Part shown: in pieces, positions 56,993-64,000 of the stretch
Numbering within the stretch: position 1 is the stretch's first letter
How the letters are laid out: every line of letters begins with the position of its first letter
From: Hyunsoonleella flava
GTDB lineage: Bacteria; Bacteroidota; Bacteroidia; Flavobacteriales; Flavobacteriaceae
Direction of reading: 5' to 3'
Length of the DNA stretch: 64,000 bases
Assembly: GCF_004310325.1 (NCBI RefSeq)
Contig: NZ_SIRT01000006.1
Span: 124,001-188,000 of the forward strand
The notes under the pieces: model-generated
What the model was told of the DNA's origin: nothing
The model's input: the letters and a program-made list of their open reading frames with translations, nothing else
The model's database searches: none
Translations under genes and position numbers: made by a program

Positions 56993-59590
56993 ATGAAGAA
57001 AATACTATCGCTGCTAGTGTTTGCAATTGCCGTTTCCAGTTATGCGCAACAGGTAAGACATATTGAAACCATTAATGAATCTTGGCATTTTCACAAGGGT
57101 GTTTTAGATAAGCCGTTTACTAATGACGCGGGAACTGTTTGGGAAAAAGTAACCATTCCACATTCATGGAATACCGAAGATATTTTAGATGATAAAGCAG
57201 GTTATTATCGTGGTGAAGGTTGGTATAAAAAAACTATGGAAATTCCTCAGGTGTATGAAAATCAGCAAGTTTTTTTATTGTTTGAAGCAGCGAATCAAGT
57301 CACCTCATTATTTGTAAACGGAAAGGAAGTTGGAGAAGATCATATAGGAGGCTACACCACATTTGCACTCGATATTACATCGGCCTTAAAAGCTGGAAAG
57401 AATGAGATTGCCGTAAAAGTGGAAAATGCCCATAATGATGAAATTGTACCACAATCGGCAGATTTTTCATTTTATGGTGGTATTTACAGAGATATTCAAC
57501 TTATTATAACCAAGCCAGTTCACTTTGAAGTCGCTAATTTGGGGGCCAACGCCATTTTTATAAGAACACCAGAAGTTTCTGAAACTTCAGCTTCAATATC
57601 GGTACAATCTAAAATAGTACGACCCAAAAAAGGGACATTCTACGTAAGGCAATCGTTATTTGATGCTAAGCATACTTTGGTTAAAACAGTAAAATCAAAA
57701 TCGTCTTTTGGAAAAGATGTTTTTGGAGAGTTTTCAATAGCTAATCCGAATTTATGGTCACCTGAAACCCCATATTTATATAAGCTGGTTTCCGAAATAG
57801 TTGATAAAAAAGGAAATGTGTACGACAGAGTTGAAAACCCTGTTGGTTTTAGATGGTTCAATTTTGATCCGAAGAAAGGCTTCTCAATTAATGGGAAACC
57901 AACCAAGTTAATTGGTACCTGTCGTCATCAAGATTTCTTAGGTAAAGCCAATGCGGTAAGTGATGAGATTCATCGTAACGACATGAAATTACTTAAAGAC
58001 ATGGGTTCCAATTTCTTGAGAATAGCGCATTACCCGCAAGATCCTGCCATTTTAGAAATGTGTAACAAATTAGGGTTTGTGGCCACTTTAGAAATTCCTT
58101 TTGTTGATAAAGCCGCGGCCAACGAAGCGGGAAAACAGAATAGTATAAAAATGCTTAAGGAAGCCATCCGTTTCAATTATAATAATCCGTCAATTGTAGC
58201 GTGGAATTTAGGAAACGAAACAACTATGAAGGCGCCTGATAAATTAGGGGAAGCATATACCAAACATTTTGTGAGCACACATGAAGCTTTGGCAAAAACC
58301 ATTAAGGAAGAAGATCAAACCCGATATTCATATTCTGTGTTTTTTAGAGAACCGGCTTATCAAGACAGATTGGGTATCCGATTTACAGAGTTGGTTGGCT
58401 ATAACAAATATTACGGTTGGTATGTTCAAGAGTTAGAGGATATTGATAAAAATCTAAGAAGCTTGGTAGCGCGTTCATTAGAATTGGATCCCGATAAGCC
58501 TTTTATTTTAAGTGAGTATGGTGGCGGTGCAGATCCAAGACTACGTTCTTACAACCCTACACGATTCGATTTTAGTGTAGATTACCAGTTTTTGTTGCAC
58601 AAATACTACATGAAAACCATTTTAGACATGCCTGAAATTTCGGGTGCTAATGTTTGGAATTATGCCGATTTTCAAGTAGAACACCGTAAAGATGCGGTAC
58701 CGCACATCAATAATAAAGGTTTGGTTTCTGCAACCAGAAAGAAAAAAGACGTCTATTATTGGTATCAAGCCTTATTGAAAAAAACACCATTTTTAGCCAT
58801 AGCATCTAAATCTTGGAATAAAAGATCGGGGATTGCTGATGCCAAAAATGGAACTTACGCTACACAACCCTTAACTATTGTTGGCAATGGGAACGATGTT
58901 GAATTATTTTTAAATGGTACATCACTTGGTAAAAAAGTGTTTGAATTTTCAACAACAACTTTTGAGGTGCCCTTTGTAGATGGACAAAATTTAATTGAAG
59001 TTATTAGTGAAAAAGATGGTAAACGATTAAAAGATGTTGCCTTTATAGATTTCAATCTTATCCCGAAATACCTTAAAAGCAATACCAATCCATTCGAAGA
59101 AATAGCGATTAATGTGGGCTCTTACTGTTATTTTATAGAATCTGACAATATGGATTATTTATGGATGCCAGATAAAGCCTATGAAAAGGGTGGTTTTGGG
59201 TATGTAGGTGGAGAATTCTTAAAACATCCTAGTAAGAGAAGAAATGCCATTGGAACCGATGTAAGTGTAAAAGGCACCGAAAACGATCCCATATATCAAA
59301 CACAACGCATAGGTATTGAAGCCTACAAATTCGATGTGCCTAATGGAACTTATGAACTGTCATTACTATTAGCCGAGTTAAAAACTAAGGATCAGAATGT
59401 TATGGATATCTTAGTTAATGACAAAGCGATTTGGACTAACTTAAACCTAAAGAAGGAATACGGAAATGATCGTGGTGTCGCTAAACGTTTTTTAATTACT
59501 GTTGAGAACGATAAAGGGATTACAGTAAACTTTAAGGCAAAAGAAGGGCAAACACGCCTTAGCGGTATCAAGCTAAGAAGGGTAAATTAA
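56993..59590 (+). CDS. GH2-family beta-glycosidase with C-terminal malectin-like domain
   Basis: 865 aa from the ATG at 56993. That start was chosen because it opens on a clear signal peptide (MKKILSLLVFAIAVSSYAQQ); the frame stays open upstream to an ATG at 56930 inside the sulfatase gene, which would hide the signal. Jelly-roll (25-175), Ig-like (180-290) and TIM-barrel domains, acid/base Glu409 (WNLGNET), nucleophile Glu508 (FILSEYGGG). After Ig-like modules, the last about 160 residues look malectin-like ('IGIEAYKFDVPNGTYELSLL'), a carbohydrate-binding addition that the GH2 at 4974 lacks. Specificity unknown. Confidence 0.92.
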   Translation: MKKILSLLVFAIAVSSYAQQVRHIETINESWHFHKGVLDKPFTNDAGTVWEKVTIPHSWNTEDILDDKAGYYRGEGWYKKTMEIPQVYENQQVFLLFEAANQVTSLFVNGKEVGEDHIGGYTTFALDITSALKAGKNEIAVKVENAHNDEIVPQSADFSFYGGIYRDIQLIITKPVHFEVANLGANAIFIRTPEVSETSASISVQSKIVRPKKGTFYVRQSLFDAKHTLVKTVKSKSSFGKDVFGEFSIANPNLWSPETPYLYKLVSEIVDKKGNVYDRVENPVGFRWFNFDPKKGFSINGKPTKLIGTCRHQDFLGKANAVSDEIHRNDMKLLKDMGSNFLRIAHYPQDPAILEMCNKLGFVATLEIPFVDKAAANEAGKQNSIKMLKEAIRFNYNNPSIVAWNLGNETTMKAPDKLGEAYTKHFVSTHEALAKTIKEEDQTRYSYSVFFREPAYQDRLGIRFTELVGYNKYYGWYVQELEDIDKNLRSLVARSLELDPDKPFILSEYGGGADPRLRSYNPTRFDFSVDYQFLLHKYYMKTILDMPEISGANVWNYADFQVEHRKDAVPHINNKGLVSATRKKKDVYYWYQALLKKTPFLAIASKSWNKRSGIADAKNGTYATQPLTIVGNGNDVELFLNGTSLGKKVFEFSTTTFEVPFVDGQNLIEVISEKDGKRLKDVAFIDFNLIPKYLKSNTNPFEEIAINVGSYCYFIESDNMDYLWMPDKAYEKGGFGYVGGEFLKHPSKRRNAIGTDVSVKGTENDPIYQTQRIGIEAYKFDVPNGTYELSLLLAELKTKDQNVMDILVNDKAIWTNLNLKKEYGNDRGVAKRFLITVENDKGITVNFKAKEGQTRLSGIKLRRVN

Positions 59591-59596
59591 AGCCAT

Positions 59597-62344
59597 ATGC
59601 ACAAGAGTTTTCTAGGTTGTTTATTATTACTAGTTGGTTTTATCGGTTTTGCACAGGTAGAACCATACGATCTTAAACTGGAGTATCTTAATAATCCCGA
59701 AGGTATCGATGTTAAAAAACCAAGGTTCTTCTGGAAGTTAAAATCTGATGAGTCTGGGCAATATCAAAGGGCTTATCAAGTTATTGTAGCCACTTCAAAG
59801 TATAACATAGAGAATAACATTGGCGATGCATTTAATTCCAAAAAGGTAAGAAGTTCTAACACGACCCAGATTATTTATAAGGGAAAGCCTTTACAGCCAG
59901 CATCCCAGTATTATTGGAAAGTAAAGGTTTGGGATAAAAACAATACGTCAAGTTGGAGTGAAACAGCAACATTTTCTACGGGTTTATTTTCAGTGGAGGA
60001 TTGGAAAGGCGCACAATGGATCGCTTGGAGAAATCAAGAAGAATGGGAAACAGAATGGTGGCGTAAAAAAAAGGTGGAGTCTGGTGCTACCGAATTTCAA
60101 CTGCCAAGTTATTTTGGGGCACATTTAAACATGTTTGAAAGGTATCATTTTTTTGATGATAAAAAACACGATCCTGCACCACTTTTACGTAAAGGTTTCG
60201 ATGTGCAAAAAAAGGTAAAACGTGCCAAAGCATACATTAGTGGCATTGGATATTACGAGTTGTACATCAATGGTAAAAAGATAGGGAATTCCGTTTTGGA
60301 TCCCGGTTGGACAGATTACAGAAAAACCATTTTATACGCCACGCACGATATTACCAACGACGTAAAAAATGGCGCTAACGTAGCAGGAGTGATGTTAGGT
60401 CGTGGGTTTTACGGTATGATGGCTTACGACCACTGGGGATTTTATAAAAAAAACGGATGGATTGGTCAGCCAAAATTAATATGTCGCATAAAGGTAGAAT
60501 ATGAAGATGGCACTACAAAAGACATTGTAAGTGATTTAAGTTGGAAAGTTACAGGAGGGCCTGTGGTGTATGATGGGCCACATATGGGCGAAATTTATGA
60601 TGCTACAAAAGAAATTGAAGGTTGGAGTGACGTAGGCTTAGATGATTCTAATTGGGATAATGTAAACCCAGCACCCCATCCAGGAGGAGAACTCGTGTCA
60701 CAAATGTGTGAACCTATTAGAGTGACCAAAACATTTCACCCCATAGCCACAAAAAATTCAAGTAGGGGACAATGGTTTGATGTAGGTACCAACATGTCTG
60801 GTTGGGTACGGTTACGAATAAAAAATGCTAAAAAAGGACAACGGATAACCATTTATTTTGGTGAAAATAAAGACCCTATTACCGTAAGTCAACCCGGAGG
60901 ACTTCAGCAAATGGCCTATGTTTGTAAAGGAGGTGGTGTAGAGTATGCCGAATGTCGTTTCTCTTATAAAGGGTTTCGTTATATAAAGGTGAAAAGTTTT
61001 AGAAAGCTAAAGTTTAGTTTAGAGGATGTTGAGGTAAGATATGTGCATTCTGATGTGCTACGCGTAGGGCATTTCGAGTCCTCGGATAAGACGATAAATG
61101 CGGTTCATGAAATTTGTCGTAAATCGCTCATATTCAATTTACATAGCATTCCTACCGATTGTCCGCATCGCGAGAAAAATGGTTGGTTAGGCGATGCTGT
61201 TACAGGCATGGAGTTTGGTATGGCGAATTATGATTTAGCGGCTTTAATGACGAAGTTCACCAGAGATATTTTTGATGGACAAGATGATTTGGGAGGTATC
61301 CCTGCCATTGTTCCTGCGAATAATTACGGCGCAGGAAAATCCACATTATGGTCCTCCGCTGGTGTTCATATTCCTTGGTATATGTACCAATATTACAACG
61401 ATACACGTTTGTTTGATCTGTATTGGGAAAACATGATCCTTTGGGTAAAACGTTCTTGGGAATACAACAACATGGAAGAAAAAGACGGTATGTTTAAAGA
61501 ACGTTTTAATGACTGGGTAACGCCTTATGATGCAACGTATAGAGGCGGTGGTAAACCTGGAGGGAATGAGGTTATTGCTTCAATGAATTTTTATTTAGCT
61601 CTTAAACGTTTGGCGCATATTGCTGAAAAATTAGGGAAAAGCAAAGATGAAAAAAGGCTAAATACACAAGCGGAGCGCATGCATAAAGGCATACAAAAAT
61701 ATGCATTTGATGAAGAGAAACTAGAGTATGTAGGTTTAAAACCTTTTAATGAGTTTTTACCTGTGGTTAATATTTTGGCACTTAATTATGATATTGTTCC
61801 AGAAAAATACAGAGCTCAACTCGAAAAGAAGATGGTAGATAATATTGTTAAAGATAAGGGTTACCACCTCTGGGGTGGCGTGTTTACGGTACATTCTGCT
61901 TACGAGTATTTGCCTAAAAATGGTTATTCAGACCTTATGCATAAAGTGATGGTTAACGAAGAGTGGCCTTCATTCGGTTGGATGATTAAAAATGGCGCAA
62001 CTACATTGCCAGAAGGCTATAAATTTACCGCCTCTAATATGCATCATTTTATGGGGGCAGTAGATAATTTCTTTTACCGTCATTTAGTGGGTATTAATGT
62101 TAATCCATCCAAACCAGGTTTTCAAGACATCATTTTGAAACCTAATTTTATTAAGGCTATGGATTTTGCTAGGGCTAGCTATAATTCTATCCATGGTGAA
62201 ATAAAGGCTGGATGGAAAAAAATAAATGATAATACCTATGAGTATTTTGGTGTTATTCCTCCAAATTGCGAGGCTAAAGTAATTCTGCCTTTTAAAACAG
62301 AAACTATAAAATCGGGGACTTTTAAATATCTGGTAAACCTCTAA
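59597..62344 (+). CDS. GH78 alpha-L-rhamnosidase
   Basis: 915 aa. Signal peptide 1-19 (GFAQ). Ig-like domain about 25-130; a Bac_rhamnosid_N-type jelly roll with 'AKAYISGIGYYELYINGKKI' about 205-360; second sandwich 360-490; (alpha/alpha)6 barrel about 495-830 and C-terminal sandwich. Catalytic set: Asp521, Arg525 and Glu526 in TDCPHREKNGWLGD, matching the Asp/Arg/Glu spacing of Bacillus RhaB, and Glu806 in TTLPEGYKF. It releases terminal alpha-L-rhamnose, consistent with a rhamnose-rich polysaccharide. It starts 6 bp after GH2. Confidence 0.94.
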   Translation: MHKSFLGCLLLLVGFIGFAQVEPYDLKLEYLNNPEGIDVKKPRFFWKLKSDESGQYQRAYQVIVATSKYNIENNIGDAFNSKKVRSSNTTQIIYKGKPLQPASQYYWKVKVWDKNNTSSWSETATFSTGLFSVEDWKGAQWIAWRNQEEWETEWWRKKKVESGATEFQLPSYFGAHLNMFERYHFFDDKKHDPAPLLRKGFDVQKKVKRAKAYISGIGYYELYINGKKIGNSVLDPGWTDYRKTILYATHDITNDVKNGANVAGVMLGRGFYGMMAYDHWGFYKKNGWIGQPKLICRIKVEYEDGTTKDIVSDLSWKVTGGPVVYDGPHMGEIYDATKEIEGWSDVGLDDSNWDNVNPAPHPGGELVSQMCEPIRVTKTFHPIATKNSSRGQWFDVGTNMSGWVRLRIKNAKKGQRITIYFGENKDPITVSQPGGLQQMAYVCKGGGVEYAECRFSYKGFRYIKVKSFRKLKFSLEDVEVRYVHSDVLRVGHFESSDKTINAVHEICRKSLIFNLHSIPTDCPHREKNGWLGDAVTGMEFGMANYDLAALMTKFTRDIFDGQDDLGGIPAIVPANNYGAGKSTLWSSAGVHIPWYMYQYYNDTRLFDLYWENMILWVKRSWEYNNMEEKDGMFKERFNDWVTPYDATYRGGGKPGGNEVIASMNFYLALKRLAHIAEKLGKSKDEKRLNTQAERMHKGIQKYAFDEEKLEYVGLKPFNEFLPVVNILALNYDIVPEKYRAQLEKKMVDNIVKDKGYHLWGGVFTVHSAYEYLPKNGYSDLMHKVMVNEEWPSFGWMIKNGATTLPEGYKFTASNMHHFMGAVDNFFYRHLVGINVNPSKPGFQDIILKPNFIKAMDFARASYNSIHGEIKAGWKKINDNTYEYFGVIPPNCEAKVILPFKTETIKSGTFKYLVNL

Positions 62345-62401
62345 AGTATGGGCTATCATAATTTACCATAGCTTTATGGTGTTACCTAGACAATATATAG
62401 A

Positions 62402-64000
62402 ATGAGTAATAATTTTAAAACGAGTACAATGCGCTATCTGAATGTTTATCTTTTTCTTTTCATCATGCAAGTCACTTTTTTTGCATGTGATTCAAGCAAA
62501 ACCAGTGATAAAAACCTGGAAAATCCTTCAATTAGTGTTGCAGATTTGAAAAAAGGTTTTAAGAACCCAGAAATACAATACCGTCCAGAAACCTGGTTTC
62601 ACCTTAATGGAAACAATATTTCTAAAGAAGGTTTAACCTTAGATTTAGAGGCCATAAAAGAAGCTGGTTTACAGGGGATTCATTTATTTAATAAAGCAGG
62701 ACGACTTTACCCTAATGTAGAACCCATTAAAATTTTATCGCCAGAATGGGAGGATATGATTCGCCATGCGGCCGACGAGTCCAAACGCTTAGGCTTAAAA
62801 TTTACCATGCAAAACTGCCCGGGTTGGTCTATGACTGGTGGTCCGTGGGTGCCTGCAGAAGAGGCGCAACGCGAAGTAGTAGAATCTGTATATCGTGTTT
62901 CAGGAGGTAAAACCTTTAACGAAGTATTAGAATTAGATTCATTATATCATACAGCTGATTACGATTATAAAGACATTCAAATATTGGCTTTCCCAACGCC
63001 AGAAGGTGATGATATGGAACCTTTCAACCCTTTAAAAATAGAAACCAATAATTCAATCGTGCCGTGGGAAGATATTTTCAATCCTAATTCAAAACTTATT
63101 GTTACTCGTACCACGACGCGATTAGATAAACCCATAAAAGCATACAGGGCAAATGGTATTTCAAAAGTAAATGGAGCTGATACTTGGGTTAAAACAACCT
63201 TTGATGTGCCTGTGACCTTGCGTACCATCAAGTTTCCACAATTGCGACATATCATTATGGGCACACAATATCCAGTAGTAGAAGTTGCGGTTAAAGTTGA
63301 AGCTATTGTTGCTGGCGAATTAAAGGAAATTACAACTATAAATTTACCCGATGCCAATTGGAACGACAGGCGAAAACACCTAACACTTACTATTCCAGAA
63401 ACGACCTCGAATACGTTTGTGTTCACTTTTGAAGGAAATCATTCCATTGCCCCGGAATTTATTAGGTTAAGTTCAAGTCCAAAGCTGCATAATCATGAGG
63501 CTAAAGCGGCTAAAGTGTTAAGGCGTCTTGAAAAAAACGTGCACTACGATTATGCTGACAATACCATTATAAAGGCAAACACTGTTATCAACCTAACGGA
63601 CAAGTTAAACGCTGAGGGTAAATTAACTTGGGATGTGCCAGAGGGCGATTGGACAATCGTTCGTTTTGGGCACATCAATATGCGATTAACCAATAAACCT
63701 GCAGTTCCTGAAGCGACCGGTTGGGAATCTAGTAAATTGGATAAAGTGACCATAGAAAACCATTTGCGTAATGGAATGATTGGCAATTTAATTAAAGATG
63801 GTGGGCCTATAGGCGATGGAAAATTGCATGGTTTATTGATTGATAGCTGGGAAAGTCATGTGCCAACTTGGACGATGAATTCGGAAGATATGTTTACCGA
63901 ATTTGAAACACGAAGAGGTTACAGTATGAAAACATACTTGCCCGCAACAATGGGCTATATTGTTGAAAGCCCAGATGTAACCACAAAGTTTTTAAGAGAT
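62402..64000 (+). CDS. GH106-like alpha-L-rhamnosidase lipoprotein (3' truncated by window)
   Basis: First 533 codons; the frame is open to the last base. The start may be 62402 or, more likely, the in-frame ATG at 62429, which gives a compact lipoprotein signal with Cys20 (TFFACDSS). Family cues: 'IQYRPETWFHLNGNNISKEG', 'LTLDLEAIKEAGLQGIHLFN', 'FTMQNCPGWSMTGGPWVP', a sandwich domain about 220-360, and 'HGLLIDSWESHVPTWT' with 'FTEFETRRGYS', which are typical of GH106 rhamnosidases. It would add a third rhamnosidase to the locus. It lies 57 bp after GH78 in the same orientation. The catalytic region beyond residue 533 is outside the window. Confidence 0.82.
   Translation, partial: MSNNFKTSTMRYLNVYLFLFIMQVTFFACDSSKTSDKNLENPSISVADLKKGFKNPEIQYRPETWFHLNGNNISKEGLTLDLEAIKEAGLQGIHLFNKAGRLYPNVEPIKILSPEWEDMIRHAADESKRLGLKFTMQNCPGWSMTGGPWVPAEEAQREVVESVYRVSGGKTFNEVLELDSLYHTADYDYKDIQILAFPTPEGDDMEPFNPLKIETNNSIVPWEDIFNPNSKLIVTRTTTRLDKPIKAYRANGISKVNGADTWVKTTFDVPVTLRTIKFPQLRHIIMGTQYPVVEVAVKVEAIVAGELKEITTINLPDANWNDRRKHLTLTIPETTSNTFVFTFEGNHSIAPEFIRLSSSPKLHNHEAKAAKVLRRLEKNVHYDYADNTIIKANTVINLTDKLNAEGKLTWDVPEGDWTIVRFGHINMRLTNKPAVPEATGWESSKLDKVTIENHLRNGMIGNLIKDGGPIGDGKLHGLLIDSWESHVPTWTMNSEDMFTEFETRRGYSMKTYLPATMGYIVESPDVTTKFLRD

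Noticed and set aside
1-64000. tRNA, rRNA, CRISPR arrays, insertion sequences, attachment sites
   Set aside because: No clover-leaf, ribosomal, regular-spacer repeat or transposase/integrase sequence was recognised. The two gene remnants do not show flanking inverted or target-site repeats that I could identify.

Overview
The window is a 64 kb piece of a marine Flavobacteriaceae-type (Bacteroidota) chromosome devoted almost entirely to polysaccharide utilization. The sequence is AT-rich. It carries four SusC/SusD pairs, many Cys-lipobox lipoproteins, Tat-exported Gfo/Idh/MocA oxidoreductases, Por/type IX C-terminal sorting domains and promoters with a TAnnTTTR -7 box, all typical of this phylum. 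I saw no tRNA, rRNA, CRISPR array or intact mobile element.

Main locus (plus strand, 1-35220 and 47463-64000). In order it holds: a SusC (cut by the window start), SusD and GH88; a GH2; a GntR-type regulator followed by a gene remnant and an alginate-lyase-fold protein; two tandem SusCD pairs with a DUF1735-like surface lipoprotein; a double-DUF1080 protein, two Tat-exported Gfo/Idh/MocA oxidoreductases and a sialate-O-acetylesterase-type esterase, ending in a GH43 pseudogene; a sulfatase-GH78 fusion, a BNR_4 beta-propeller lyase with CBM and type IX sorting domain, and a DUF5060 protein; GH43, GH3 and GH105; and finally a large unclassified GH-like protein, a second sulfatase, a second GH2, a second GH78 and a GH106 cut by the window end. 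A propeller lyase, two unsaturated-uronyl hydrolases (GH88, GH105), three rhamnosidase modules, two sulfatases and GH3/GH43 exo-enzymes together point to a sulfated rhamnose- and uronic-acid-rich green-algal polysaccharide. Ulvan is the best guess; this is inference.

Embedded locus (minus strand, 35273-47216). A separate convergent cassette encodes a SusR-like membrane regulator, SusC, SusD, a SusE/F-like protein, two GH30 enzymes and a type-IX-secreted ricin-type lectin. The likely substrate is a beta-glucan (laminarin or beta-1,6-glucan). It has its own candidate regulator site and ends on a shared bidirectional terminator.

The most interesting signal is regulatory. Seven intergenic regions, each in front of a plus-strand transcription unit and all in the same orientation, contain a tandem direct repeat of CAGGATAG with a 10-bp period. 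In six of the seven, exactly 19 bp separate the second repeat from a TAnnTTTR-like -7 box; one of those six -7 boxes has a single mismatch. The repeat is absent from the minus-strand cassette. It therefore looks like the operator of one activator that coordinates the whole plus-strand regulon. At least one of these promoters (before 21790) is followed by a strong terminator hairpin in the leader, so attenuation may add a second layer.

Proposed flow (inference): the secreted lyase and sulfatases make oligosaccharides; SusCD pairs import them; periplasmic GH88/GH105, GH78/GH106, GH2, GH3 and GH43 trim them; the DUF1080-Gfo/Idh/MocA cassette may offer an oxidative 3-keto route for linkages the hydrolases do not cut.
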